The notes: a model not told the origin generated them from the letters alone. DNA of 16,919 nt from Hyphomonas sp. (GCA_024743015.1 JANSXJ010000037.1:1-16919); one strand, 5' to 3'; positions 1 through 8,901 are shown, counted from the stretch's first letter. Program-made: numbers and translations.

Positions 1-73
1 GCAATTGCCATGACTTTGACATCAGTTGCAGCTATTCACCTGCAATACAGAATAACAAGGCCATATTCCTCCC
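1..73 (+). other. Upstream region of the AsmA-family gene
   Basis: This short leader contains no gene I can support. A TTGACA hexamer at 16-21 resembles a -35 element, but no good -10 hexamer sits 16-18 nt downstream. The only Shine-Dalgarno-like run before the ATG at 74 is AAGG at 57-60, which is 13 nt away and therefore weak. The first eight bases form the palindrome GCAATTGC. The promoter may lie to the left of the window. Confidence 0.3.
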
Positions 74-2698
74 ATGAAACGTCTCCTGATCATCCTTTGC
101 GCTGTAATTGCGGCCTTGCTGGCAGCTGCTGTGATTATTCCGTTTTTGATCCCGACATCGGTTTACAAAGCCCAGATCGAAAGCGCAGCGAGCGATGCGC
201 TCGGCCGTGAGGTGATGCTGAAAGGTGACCCCAAACTGTCCATCCTACCGGTAATTTCAGCGCGTATCGAAGGCGCAGACATTGCCAATCCAGACGGATT
301 CTCTGATCCGCTGATGATCGAGGCCGGCGCTCTGCAAGCCAATGTCAAACTCTTGCCCTTGCTGTCGCGCCGGGTCGAGGTTGGTAAGATCACGCTGGAT
401 GATGCGACCGTGCGCCTGGAACGGCTCGCGGACGGTCGCGTCAATTGGCAGTTCGGAGATCCTGACCAGGACGGCAGAGAAACCGATCCGGGGTCAGGAT
501 CTGGTGGCTTTGAAACCGGCATTGATCGCGCGGCGCTTTCCAATGCCTCCATTTCCTATCGCGACTGGGTCACCGGCGAGCAATATGCGCTGACCGAGTT
601 TAACGCCTCGGCGCAGCTGAAGGCCCTCGACAAACCGCTGACATCGAATGGCGACGGTCGCCTCAATGGCCAGCCCTTTGATTATCGCATCCGGCTCGAC
701 ACTTTGCAGCAACTGGCCAGCCAGCAACCTGTGATCCTGGATGCGAAACTTGGCACGATTTATGGCGAAATCATTTATGATGGCGCACTCACGCTGGCCG
801 AGGCACCGGTTCTCGATGGCGCGTTTGAAGTGGAGTCTGATACGCTGGGCCAGGTGTTGACCATACTGGGCGACGCCGACCTTCCAATCGTTGCAAGCGC
901 CCTGAAGTCTGTACGCGCCAAAGGGACGATCAGCGGCCCTGCCCTGAACGCCGCGATTGATTTCTCAAGCATGAAGCTCACCGCCACGGGTCTCGACCTG
1001 GATTATCAGGGGCAACTGCAACTTGGCACGGACCTCAGCCTGAACGGAACTGTCGACTTAAACGCGGCAGATGCGCAGCGCCTTTTGAAGCCAGGGCATC
1101 CTTTGACTTCCCTCCTGACTCTGTTGGGCGACGTCGATCTGCGCGCGACTTTGTCTGGTCCGCTGAGCGCGCCGACCCTGACCGGCATCCAGCTGAAACA
1201 GCGCAGCGTTGATCTCGCGACAGACTATTCCGGCGATATCTCGTTCGCCGGGGAACAGGCTTTGAATGGAATGCTCGACTTTAGCAGCGACAATCCGCGC
1301 AAGGTTCTCGAGACCTTCGGAACCGTGCTACCCGAGGGCGAAGCACTGAACACGCTCTCGATCAAAGGTCAGACCACGGGTAGCCTCATGGCGCCTCAAT
1401 TGAGCGGCGCGTCGCTTACCCTCGATGATACAAAGGCCACGGGTAGCTTGGGGGCTGATCTTCGCGGATCGCGCCCGCGCATCGTTGCCGACCTTGCAAT
1501 GAACACGCTTGATGTCACACCGTTCCTTGGCAGCGGCTCTCAACAGCAAGACCAGACGCCCAACCTCAACGAGGACTGGGATGATACACCGTTTGATCTT
1601 GCCGGGCTCCGTGCCGTGGATGCGACGATAACTGTCGCCGCCGACACGGTGGTGATTGACCAGATCACCCTGCAGGACGCTCTGCTCAATACGCGGCTCG
1701 ATGATGGCCGGCTGTCCGCCTTGTTCCGCCGCGATGATGACACTCCTGGCTTCCGGGTCTTTCAGGGCAACTGGTATGGAGACCTGGTGCTGGACGCATC
1801 TCGCTCGACACCGACCCTGAAAGTCGAAGCTCTGGCCTCCAGCATCGCCGCGCAAGAAATGCTGACGGCGCTGACGGGATTTCAAAACCTGAGCGGGCTT
1901 GGTGATGTCCACGTCAATATGAGCTCGGAAGGCAACAGCCTGAAAGCTCTGATCAACGGGCTCGATGGCAAATTTGAGTCAGATCTCAATCGCGGCGCTC
2001 TGAAAGGGATCAATCTCGCCAAGATGGTGCGCGATACCACCAATCTTGGGGAGCTGCTGCGCAGCGGAAACCTGAACATTGCAAGCTTCAGGGATGCGCT
2101 ATCCCCGGAAGCCGAGACGGATTTTTCCAGCTTCATCGGCAACCTTGATTTCAACAATGGCGTTGCCAGCATCACCGATCTCAGCATGGAAAACCCGGTC
2201 GTAGGTATCACGGGTGCGGGCCGGATCGATCTTGGCGCGCGAACCCTGGACATCAGCCTGACACCGCGCGTGGACGTGAATGCTGCCGGAGGCGGATCGA
2301 CCATCGGCATCAATAGTATTCCTATTCCCGTCCGCGTTTACGGAAACTGGTCAAGCGTCAAGTTTGGCCTCGACCAGACCGCCGTTCAGGCCGAGCTTAC
2401 GGCTCGGCTGCGCGGACAAGCAGCCAGCGAGATTGGTGACCGCATCGGCGGTGATGCGGGCCGGATCATTGGCGACATCATCGGCGGTCAAAGCACGCCG
2501 TCCACCACACCTTCTAATGAACCCGCTCAAGATCCTGCCTCCCCTGAAACGGGTGAAGCTGAACCCACGGAAGCACGCGATCTCGAAGACGAGTTGAGAG
2601 ACCGTGCGCTCGATGCCTTGTTTGGTCGGCGCAAGTCCGAGCCGCCCGCAGAGCAAAACCCAGAACCAGAAGCGCCCGAGACCGAAGCGCCTGACTAG
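74..2698 (+). CDS. AsmA family protein (envelope-anchored, 874 aa)
   Basis: The protein begins with a short basic stretch and one hydrophobic segment (about residues 4-27). This should act as an uncleaved inner-membrane anchor, leaving the rest in the periplasm. The N-terminal ~130 residues have the AsmA pattern: a conserved G-x-x-x-x-L-S-I-L-P stretch near residues 50-60, then a V-x-x-I-x-L-D-x-A-x-V motif. The region of about 620-780 matches the AsmA C-terminal domain, with a GITGAGRIDL stretch and an IPIPVRVYG stretch. The middle is repetitive beta-rich sequence, as expected for long AsmA-like proteins that form lipid-conducting bridges or influence outer-membrane assembly. The last ~55 residues are rich in Pro, Glu and Ala and probably disordered. 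The family is clear; the exact role is not. Its stop lies 3 nt from the stop of the convergent M1 peptidase gene. Confidence 0.9.
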   Translation: MKRLLIILCAVIAALLAAAVIIPFLIPTSVYKAQIESAASDALGREVMLKGDPKLSILPVISARIEGADIANPDGFSDPLMIEAGALQANVKLLPLLSRRVEVGKITLDDATVRLERLADGRVNWQFGDPDQDGRETDPGSGSGGFETGIDRAALSNASISYRDWVTGEQYALTEFNASAQLKALDKPLTSNGDGRLNGQPFDYRIRLDTLQQLASQQPVILDAKLGTIYGEIIYDGALTLAEAPVLDGAFEVESDTLGQVLTILGDADLPIVASALKSVRAKGTISGPALNAAIDFSSMKLTATGLDLDYQGQLQLGTDLSLNGTVDLNAADAQRLLKPGHPLTSLLTLLGDVDLRATLSGPLSAPTLTGIQLKQRSVDLATDYSGDISFAGEQALNGMLDFSSDNPRKVLETFGTVLPEGEALNTLSIKGQTTGSLMAPQLSGASLTLDDTKATGSLGADLRGSRPRIVADLAMNTLDVTPFLGSGSQQQDQTPNLNEDWDDTPFDLAGLRAVDATITVAADTVVIDQITLQDALLNTRLDDGRLSALFRRDDDTPGFRVFQGNWYGDLVLDASRSTPTLKVEALASSIAAQEMLTALTGFQNLSGLGDVHVNMSSEGNSLKALINGLDGKFESDLNRGALKGINLAKMVRDTTNLGELLRSGNLNIASFRDALSPEAETDFSSFIGNLDFNNGVASITDLSMENPVVGITGAGRIDLGARTLDISLTPRVDVNAAGGGSTIGINSIPIPVRVYGNWSSVKFGLDQTAVQAELTARLRGQAASEIGDRIGGDAGRIIGDIIGGQSTPSTTPSNEPAQDPASPETGEAEPTEARDLEDELRDRALDALFGRRKSEPPAEQNPEPEAPETEAPD

Positions 2699-2701
2699 GT
2701 T

Positions 2702-5401
2702 CTAATCGCTGAAGAAGGCGCGCGTTTCCGGGCCTTTTGCCGCTTCGAGGGCGGCGCAGAGTTCAATCCGCTCGACCGTTTGCGTCAGCGATCGCTCGTG
2801 ACCTGGAACGTCACCTCCGTGCATCTCAAACAAATCAACGAGTTCGTCACGCGCCTCGAGGGAGCACATATGCCGTGCCAATGCCGGGCTAGAACGTTTG
2901 CGCTGGCGCGGAATGACGTTCAGATAGGACGCAAAGTTTTCTTTCAGCCAGGCCCAAGTCGCGTCCTGCGTTTGCCGTTGCTGCATCTGACCCTGCACGA
3001 TCGCCCGGGTCTCACGCGTGCCGAGCGTCCCGGACAGAGCGAGGTCCAGAATGCGCTGTGAAAGATCGGGGTTCTGATTCTGACCGATCGCGTAAGCCAC
3101 CGCTTGCTCAAACACCGGGTCATCATAGTCTGCTCGAACGGCGAGCAACCGGTCAATAAAAGGCTCACCATAGGTTTGTACGCCGATCGCCATACCGGTG
3201 AGATATTCGTCCGTGTTGAGCGTGCGCTCAGAGGTGACCCCGTCGAGGCCGATATGAGCCGCGGCAGCGTCGGCAAGGCTTTGGCGCAGCGATGCATCGT
3301 GTCCCGACTTAATCAGAAATTGTTCGAGACTGGACTTCATTATGGCGAGTTCGGGATCGTCGCCGCCGTGCTGGTCCAACGTCTCGTAGCGGTGCTTGAA
3401 AACGTCGATCACCGCCTCGCGATAACCCGCGAGGGCCGCCTGATCATTCGCGAGCAGGCGTTCGAAACGAGTTGCCTGACGGATGGCGGCTTGTACCACA
3501 CGCCGCTCCTCATCCCGCACAGCCTCATCAATGAAACGCCAGATCGTATCCACATCAAGGCGGCCCGCAGCGAACTCTGCGCCGGCACTGTCCAGCGTTG
3601 AGAGCTTCTCGCCAGCGCTCAATTGGTCAAACGCTCGCCCCAAATCTTGCCACTTCTGATAAGGCAGAGAGAAACGGTAATATCCGGTACCATCAGCGTT
3701 CGGCATAATCCATTGTGCCTGCGCAATCGCCTCAGTTTGCTCGCCGCCAGCTAGCAGATGAGACTTGTCAGAGACCAGCTCGCATTGCCGGGTTCGACCT
3801 GCCCAATCGCCCATGCCCCAACAAAGCGGGATGACCCAGGTACGATCGTCGACAATCTTGCTGCCAAGCGGGGCGTAGCGTGATTGCGTTATCCGATATC
3901 CAGTCGACGGCTCGGGCGACAGCGTCAAAAGGGGCAATCCGCTTTGTCCGACGAAACTCTTGAACGCGCGGGTCAGATCGGGTTCGCCGGTTTCACGTCC
4001 GATAATTTCAAAGAATTCCGGGCTTCCGGCGACGCCGTCCTCGTAGGCCTCAACATAGCGTCCGAGCGCCGGTCGAAACTTGTCCGCTCCGAAATAGGCA
4101 TCGACCATGCCGATCACCGCGAGGCCCTTGTTGTAAGTGATCGAGTCATACGCGTTTCGGACGTTCTCATTCAGCGCGATCGGCTCACGCACAGCCCGGG
4201 CGCTGGCCAGGCTATCCAGGTCCATGGCCGAAATACCATCGACGATCGCATCCAGTTCGAACCCTTCGCCGGGATAGAGCTCAGACAGACTTGCCCCCTC
4301 ACCCCAGCTGGCGAACGCTTCCTTCAGCCACAGGTCATCCCACCAGGGCGGTGTGACCAGATTGCCGAACCACATGTGACCAACTTCATGCGCGTGAATG
4401 GCCAGCAAGCTACGCCGTGCAGCTGGACCGATATCATCGCCGGCAAGAATCCGGCTCTCGCGATAAGTGATCGCCGCGGCGAGCTCGGTGGCACCGGACG
4501 GCCATTGCGGTGCGGCGACAATATCCAGTTTCTTGTAAGGATAGGGCTGCTGCAGCGCCTCTTCGAAGATACGAACAAGCTCTGGCGCGGTCTCCAAAGC
4601 GAGGCTGAGCTCATGGCCCTTTCCGCGCCGGGCAAACCCGCGCAGAGGGATTGGCTCCGCCCGGATCTCATTTGGCGGGATCAGACCCGCATCCACGACA
4701 TCAAAACTGCCAACAGCCAGTGAGAGCAAGTAAGTCGGCAAGGGCCGCGTCGTCTCGAACGTAACGGTCTTCAACCCATTCCCGAGGCGCTCCACACGAG
4801 CCTCTGGCGCGTTGCTGATGGCGAAATCTGTCTCAGGAATGGTCAGCGTGATGTCGAACGGCGCTTTAAATGCTGGTTGGTCAAACCCCGGCATGAAACG
4901 ACGCGCCTGGATACTCTCAGACTTGGCGAGGGCGTAGGCATCGCCTTGCTCTGTTACCTTGAAAAGGCCCGACAGATTGGCGTCAAAAGCGGCATTGTAG
5001 TCGATTTCGACGATCACTTTGCCCGGATCGAGTGTTTGACCAAAGTCGAGCCAGGCGACGCCGGAATCCAAAGCCGGCTCCCAGACGCCGTTGAGCGGAG
5101 CTGCGTTTTCAACACTGGATCGAACGGCTGTCACCTCTAGGTCTTTGCCGTGCAGGTAGAAACCGCTTGATCGCTCCGTCACATCCAGTGTGATCGCTGC
5201 GGTCCCACCAAAGCGCGCCTCGCGTGGATCCAGCGTGAGATCGAGTTTATAGTGCAAGGGGTATGGTGTGGGATCCAACGGCCCCGGCGGGGCGAGTGCG
5301 ATCCGGTCTTCGGCGCTCTTGTCGACCGCTTGCGTGGGCACAACGCCGACATTGCAGGCACATAGCAGTCCGCAGAGCAAAGCCATGATTCCTGATCGCA
5401 T
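2702..5401 (-). CDS. M1 family zinc metallopeptidase, putative lipoprotein (899 aa)
   Basis: This is a gluzincin aminopeptidase. Residues 338-342 read HEVGH and the third zinc ligand Glu361 follows in LKEAF, giving the M1 HExxH-x18-E signature. Tyr423 in the YNKG stretch fits the transition-state tyrosine. The usual GAMEN exopeptidase motif is GATEL (303-307), keeping the Glu that recognises a free N-terminus. The N-terminal beta domain and a long helical C-terminal domain are present, so the length is normal. I chose the ATG at 5401 because GGAG lies 6 nt before it and a signal peptide follows at once, ending in L-C-A-C with Cys16 as likely lipidation site. The frame is open 32 codons further upstream to 5497, but that extension would overlap the divergent gene and bury the signal. 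It probably trims peptides in the periplasm; this location is inferred from the signal. Confidence 0.9.
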   Translation of the reverse strand: MRSGIMALLCGLLCACNVGVVPTQAVDKSAEDRIALAPPGPLDPTPYPLHYKLDLTLDPREARFGGTAAITLDVTERSSGFYLHGKDLEVTAVRSSVENAAPLNGVWEPALDSGVAWLDFGQTLDPGKVIVEIDYNAAFDANLSGLFKVTEQGDAYALAKSESIQARRFMPGFDQPAFKAPFDITLTIPETDFAISNAPEARVERLGNGLKTVTFETTRPLPTYLLSLAVGSFDVVDAGLIPPNEIRAEPIPLRGFARRGKGHELSLALETAPELVRIFEEALQQPYPYKKLDIVAAPQWPSGATELAAAITYRESRILAGDDIGPAARRSLLAIHAHEVGHMWFGNLVTPPWWDDLWLKEAFASWGEGASLSELYPGEGFELDAIVDGISAMDLDSLASARAVREPIALNENVRNAYDSITYNKGLAVIGMVDAYFGADKFRPALGRYVEAYEDGVAGSPEFFEIIGRETGEPDLTRAFKSFVGQSGLPLLTLSPEPSTGYRITQSRYAPLGSKIVDDRTWVIPLCWGMGDWAGRTRQCELVSDKSHLLAGGEQTEAIAQAQWIMPNADGTGYYRFSLPYQKWQDLGRAFDQLSAGEKLSTLDSAGAEFAAGRLDVDTIWRFIDEAVRDEERRVVQAAIRQATRFERLLANDQAALAGYREAVIDVFKHRYETLDQHGGDDPELAIMKSSLEQFLIKSGHDASLRQSLADAAAAHIGLDGVTSERTLNTDEYLTGMAIGVQTYGEPFIDRLLAVRADYDDPVFEQAVAYAIGQNQNPDLSQRILDLALSGTLGTRETRAIVQGQMQQRQTQDATWAWLKENFASYLNVIPRQRKRSSPALARHMCSLEARDELVDLFEMHGGDVPGHERSLTQTVERIELCAALEAAKGPETRAFFSD

Positions 5402-5463
5402 TTCGTTCTCCAAATTGTTACCGCAGCTTGTTTCCGTCCCCTGCATAGCGCACAAGACGGAGG
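5402..5463. promoter_or_regulatory. Divergent intergenic region, M1 peptidase / luciferase-like gene
   Basis: These 62 nt separate two divergent starts and must hold at least part of both promoters. The minus-strand side has a good ribosome-binding site (GGAG, complement of 5408-5411). On the plus side a GGAGG run directly touches the ATG at 5464. I could not pick out convincing -35/-10 pairs for either gene. Confidence 0.5.
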
Positions 5464-6483
5464 ATGAAACCCGCACTCTCCATTCTTGATCCTTCACCGA
5501 TTTTCAAAGGCCGAACTGCCGCTGATGCATTGAACGAGACCCGTGCTCTGGCAGCAGCAGCCGACACCATGCCCTATCGCTCCTACTGGGTTCAGGAGCA
5601 TCACAATGCGACGAGTTTTGCCGGCACCACGCCTGAAATTCTCATGGCGGACCTCGCCAGTCGGACCAAACGAATCAACCTTGGATCGGGCGGCATCATG
5701 CTGCCCAACTATTCGCCGCTCAAGGTCGCAGAATGGGGCCAGACACTGAACCAGCTCTATCCGGGCCGGATCGAAATTGGCCTCGGGCGGGCAACGGGTG
5801 CAGACTCGCGCGCCTCGGCCGCGCTCCTGGGTCCGGGCGGGCAGAACTTTCCGACCATGCTGCGTATGCTGATGGACTGGATGCTGGATGCGAGCGGACA
5901 GATCCCCTTGCCGGGTGACCACCGCGCGCAGGGTATCGCCGCGAATCCGCCGGGCGACAATCCGGGGCTCTGGATGCTCTGTTCCTCACCAGGCTCGGCG
6001 GCTTTTGCCGGACAGATGGGACTGAAGCTGGCATTCGCAGACTTCCTGAATCCCGGCGGCGCAAAGGAAGCCCTGGCCGCATATTTCGACGCTTTCGAAC
6101 CTTCGCCGTTTTGTACGCAACCCTATGCCGGTATCGGGTTGGTGGCGCTCGCAGCAGACACCGATGAAGAGGCCCATCGCCTCGCCGCCCCCATCAAAGC
6201 CTGGGCCCTCGGTCGAGGGACGGGTCAGTTCAATCCCTACCTCTGCGTCGAAGAGGCGGAACAAGCACTTGAAACCGCCCCGCTCATTCCGCCGGAACGC
6301 GGAATTATCGGTTCCGCCAATTCGGTGGCGCAGTCGCTTCTCGATGTGTCAGCGGACACGGGCGCCAGCGAAGTATTTCTGCTGACCATAACCGACAGGC
6401 TCGATACCAGGATCGAGAGTTATCGTCTGATCGAACAGGCCGTCGCTCAACTCACCGCAGGTTTGGCAGCACCGCCACAATAG
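5464..6483 (+). CDS. LLM class flavin-dependent oxidoreductase, MsnO8-like (339 aa)
   Basis: This is a single-domain bacterial-luciferase-like TIM-barrel protein of the kind that uses reduced flavin, often FMNH2, to oxidise small organic substrates. The opening LSILDPSPI and the SYWVQEHHN stretch (residues 40-48, with EHH at 45-47) are typical of the MsnO8 subgroup. So are the INLGSGGIMLPNYSPLKVAE stretch (71-90) and the PGRIEIGLGR stretch (100-109). The length is normal for the group. The ATG at 5464 is the only reasonable start, because an in-frame TAG at 5446-5448 closes the frame upstream, yet GGAGG abuts the ATG with no spacer. The last ten codons overlap the end of the convergent M14 peptidase gene by 32 nt. 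The substrate cannot be read from the sequence. Confidence 0.88.
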   Translation: MKPALSILDPSPIFKGRTAADALNETRALAAAADTMPYRSYWVQEHHNATSFAGTTPEILMADLASRTKRINLGSGGIMLPNYSPLKVAEWGQTLNQLYPGRIEIGLGRATGADSRASAALLGPGGQNFPTMLRMLMDWMLDASGQIPLPGDHRAQGIAANPPGDNPGLWMLCSSPGSAAFAGQMGLKLAFADFLNPGGAKEALAAYFDAFEPSPFCTQPYAGIGLVALAADTDEEAHRLAAPIKAWALGRGTGQFNPYLCVEEAEQALETAPLIPPERGIIGSANSVAQSLLDVSADTGASEVFLLTITDRLDTRIESYRLIEQAVAQLTAGLAAPPQ

Positions 6484-7588
6484 CCTCGACGGAGTCTCGA
6501 CCCAGCTGTTTGGCACGCGTCGGAGACCAGCCAAACTCTGCGTTTGGCATGTCGGCATTGTCCTTGAACGGCATTTCCAGTGTCATGGCGAGCGCATCGA
6601 AGTGTTGCGCCAGTGCGTTCGAACAGATCGTCAGATTGGCTTTTCCGGGCGCGTTGACCGGGTAGCCATACTTGGTCTGAAACTCACCATTGGAAGACTC
6701 GACATAAGTTTGCTTGAAACTTTGCTGAAGATCCGCGAGGCGGTTGGACCAGTCCGGAATGCCTTCGGTTCCCGCGATGAAATTGTAAGGCAGGGCCTCG
6801 TCGCCGTGCACGTCCAGCGCGAAGTCGAGGCCTGTTTCTTTCATTTTTTCCAGCACCAGATAGACTTCCGGGCTGCGCTCCATGCTTGGATCGGCCCATT
6901 CCCGGTTGAGGTTCACACCGGCGGCATTGGTTCTCAGGTGACCGCGCGCGCTTCCATCCGGGCACATGTTTGGCACCAGATAGAGGACCGCCTGATCTCG
7001 CAAGCTCTGCACGGCCTCGTCCTCTTCTGCGCCGAGGCGTTCAAGGAAGCCCTCCATCCACCACTCAGCCATAGTTTCACCCGGGTGCTGGCGTGCGGTG
7101 ATCCACAGCGATCGTTTGCCGTCGCCCGCCTCCCCGACCGTGATCAGATCCATGTCGCGTCCATCCAGCGTTTGACCGAGGACGCTGACTTCGGCGTCGG
7201 TGATTGCACCGGCTTGTGCGATGAGTTTGCGATGGCGGCCGGTTGGGTAAGGCGCAAAATAGGCCACATAAACCGACCCTGCCCCGGTCTCGGCATGGAT
7301 GGTCAGCGCTTTGCCATCATAGTCGGTTTCGACCCGGTGCCAGTGTTCGAGATCGTGCGAAACGACGGCTTGGTAGTTTTCCCAGCCTTTAGGATAGGCT
7401 GCATCGCCGGCATTCTCGATCACCATGCGCAGCGGTGCGCCTGCCGGTCCAGCGACACGAAAATAAAACCATTGATAAAAGTCTGATTGGTGATCCTTGG
7501 CGATGTCCAGGCGGATATTCTTGGGGTCGGTCAGATCTTTGACGATGATGTTCCCGCCATCGAAGGCGGAGGATACCTGCACGCTCAT
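6452..7588 (-). CDS. M14 family zinc carboxypeptidase, cytosolic-carboxypeptidase (CCP)-like (378 aa)
   Basis: The first ~120 residues form the beta-sandwich typical of CCP-type M14 enzymes, including a DFYQWFYFRV stretch. The carboxypeptidase domain carries the zinc motif HPGE (His168, Glu171) and the third ligand His261 in DVHGDE. It also has substrate-carboxylate residues in NLNRE (Asn228, Arg229) and the catalytic Glu338 in TLEMPFK. All key residues are present, so I expect activity. No signal peptide is seen, so it should be cytoplasmic. Eukaryotic CCPs trim C-terminal glutamates from proteins; the bacterial substrates are not clear. The ATG at 7588 overlaps the stop of the upstream oxidoreductase gene in ATGA and has AAAGAG before it, indicating one transcript with coupled translation. 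The 3' end overlaps the convergent luciferase-like gene by 32 nt. Confidence 0.9.
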   Translation of the reverse strand: MSVQVSSAFDGGNIIVKDLTDPKNIRLDIAKDHQSDFYQWFYFRVAGPAGAPLRMVIENAGDAAYPKGWENYQAVVSHDLEHWHRVETDYDGKALTIHAETGAGSVYVAYFAPYPTGRHRKLIAQAGAITDAEVSVLGQTLDGRDMDLITVGEAGDGKRSLWITARQHPGETMAEWWMEGFLERLGAEEDEAVQSLRDQAVLYLVPNMCPDGSARGHLRTNAAGVNLNREWADPSMERSPEVYLVLEKMKETGLDFALDVHGDEALPYNFIAGTEGIPDWSNRLADLQQSFKQTYVESSNGEFQTKYGYPVNAPGKANLTICSNALAQHFDALAMTLEMPFKDNADMPNAEFGWSPTRAKQLGRDSVEAIVAVLPNLR

Positions 7589-8901
7589 TTGGTCTCTTTC
7601 GCAGCCAGATCGGCGTGGTAAGCCTTCGCCATTCGCGAGTCGATCCCCTGCATCTTCAGAAAAGCGCTGAGCACGCCGAGTTTCCGGTTCGGTTCAAGTC
7701 CGTCGGCAATTCGATGAAGCTGAGTATAGTACCAGCCCTGCATGCCAAACCCGTTCAGCGCCTTGAACAAGCCAATCGATGAATTGGGACCGAAAATCCC
7801 CGGCCCAATCCGAAGCGTCTTCTCCCATCTCGGCAGCTCCGTCAGTTCACCTGATAGAAGTTGCGCCGGGGCATCCGTATCCACACAAAGCGGACGACCG
7901 AGGCCAATCAGATCCGCCTCACCGCTAGCCAATGCTTCGTTCATACCCTCTACCGTGCGGAACCCGCCCGTCACCATTAAAGGCATCTCTGCAATGGCTT
8001 GAACCTCTTTGGCATAGTCCAGAAAATAGGCTTCGCGGCGCTTCGTGCTTTCACGGGTGTCATCTTCGTGAGCAGGCTTCAAGCCTTCCATATCCATCAT
8101 TTTCGGCTGCTCATAATTGCCGCCCGAAATCTCGACAAAGTCGAGGCTGAGATCATTCAGCATGGCGATCACCGCGGTGGAGTCTGATTGCGAAAACCCG
8201 CCCTTCTGGAAGTCAGCAGAGTTCAGCTTAACCGAAACGCCAAAGCCTGGGCCGGCCTCCGCTTTTGCGGTTTTCAGCACCTCCAGCAGCAAGCGGGCGC
8301 GATTCTCCAGAGCGCCGCCCCATTCATCCTCGCGCCGATTGGTCAGGGGTGAAAGGAACTGGCTCATCAAATAGCCATGCGCCGCGTGGATCTGGACGCC
8401 GTCAAAACCGGCACCGCGCGCGGCTTTAGTCGCAATCGCATATTTGTCGATCAGACGCTTGATATCATCTCCGGTCATGGCGCGCGGTGTCCCGAACTGT
8501 CCACCGGGAAGATCGACGGCGATTGCGCTGGGGGCGTCAGGTTGCGGATTGACCATTTTCTGGGTCTGCCGCCCGGCATGGCTGAGCTGCATCACGATCT
8601 TTCCACCACCTGCTTTGCTCACCTCTGCCCATTTTGCGAGCATTACTGCATGTTCATTCGAAGGCGGTCCATCAATGGCGACATTGCCTGGCGCCTCCAG
8701 ATTCCGCCGGTCTACCAGCACATTTCCAGTGATCTGAAGGCCAATACCACCCTCTCCCCAGGCCTTGTACAAATGCAGATGGCGGTCCGTGACCTCATTG
8801 CCGGGACTGGCTAACCGCTCCGTCATCGCCGCCTTGACCAGTCTATTGGATAATTCCACTCCCGACGGCAGGGTTAACGGCGTATTAATCGAATTCGTCA
8901 T
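7585..8901 (-). CDS. NADH:flavin oxidoreductase, Old Yellow Enzyme family (438 aa)
   Basis: An FMN-binding TIM barrel of the Old Yellow Enzyme superfamily, which typically reduces activated C=C bonds using NAD(P)H. Visible family features are AAMTE near residue 24-28, MQLSHAGRQ (104-112) and HAAHGYL (172-178). In the last of these, His172/His175 should bind the substrate and Tyr177 act as proton donor. Also present are the loop SPLTNRREDEWGG (184-196), GGF at 312-314 and the phosphate-binding GLGRPL (333-338). The ~95 residues after the barrel are a C-terminal extension compared with ~350-residue YqjM-type enzymes; there is no second Fe-S/FAD half as in 2,4-dienoyl-CoA reductase. The start at 8901 has AAGGA 8 nt upstream. 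It is the first gene of a two-gene unit with the M14 peptidase, joined by a 4-nt overlap. A CtrA-like box lies inside codons 5-10. Confidence 0.92.
   Translation of the reverse strand: MTNSINTPLTLPSGVELSNRLVKAAMTERLASPGNEVTDRHLHLYKAWGEGGIGLQITGNVLVDRRNLEAPGNVAIDGPPSNEHAVMLAKWAEVSKAGGGKIVMQLSHAGRQTQKMVNPQPDAPSAIAVDLPGGQFGTPRAMTGDDIKRLIDKYAIATKAARGAGFDGVQIHAAHGYLMSQFLSPLTNRREDEWGGALENRARLLLEVLKTAKAEAGPGFGVSVKLNSADFQKGGFSQSDSTAVIAMLNDLSLDFVEISGGNYEQPKMMDMEGLKPAHEDDTRESTKRREAYFLDYAKEVQAIAEMPLMVTGGFRTVEGMNEALASGEADLIGLGRPLCVDTDAPAQLLSGELTELPRWEKTLRIGPGIFGPNSSIGLFKALNGFGMQGWYYTQLHRIADGLEPNRKLGVLSAFLKMQGIDSRMAKAYHADLAAKETK
8874..8888. promoter_or_regulatory. CtrA-like binding box, TTAA-N7-TTAA
   Basis: TTAA at 8874-8877 and TTAA at 8885-8888 are separated by exactly seven bases. 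Read on the minus strand the second half is extended to TTAACC, as in the fuller TTAA-N7-TTAACC consensus of the alphaproteobacterial cell-cycle regulator CtrA. It lies inside the first codons of the oxidoreductase gene and 66 nt before the parE ATG, a position from which it could act on the parE promoter. Binding is inferred; short AT-rich words can occur by chance. Confidence 0.45.

Noticed and set aside
16..21. TTGACA as a -35 promoter element for the AsmA gene
   Set aside because: No acceptable -10 hexamer at the right spacing; kept only as a remark in the leader entry.
1328..1912. 194-codon open frame on the minus strand within the AsmA gene
   Set aside because: Antisense of AsmA coding sequence; composition fits frame mirroring in GC-rich DNA.
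3884..4723. 279-codon open frame on the plus strand inside the M1 peptidase gene
   Set aside because: Lies entirely opposite the catalytic domain of the peptidase, including the HEVGH region; low-complexity, Arg-rich translation without motifs.
5402..5497. N-terminal extension of the M1 peptidase to 5497
   Set aside because: Would overlap the divergent luciferase-like gene and place a signal peptide internally; ATG 5401 has a good GGAG.
6602..7486. 294-codon open frame on the plus strand opposite the M14 gene
   Set aside because: Mirror of the intact carboxypeptidase domain; no recognisable motif or start signal.
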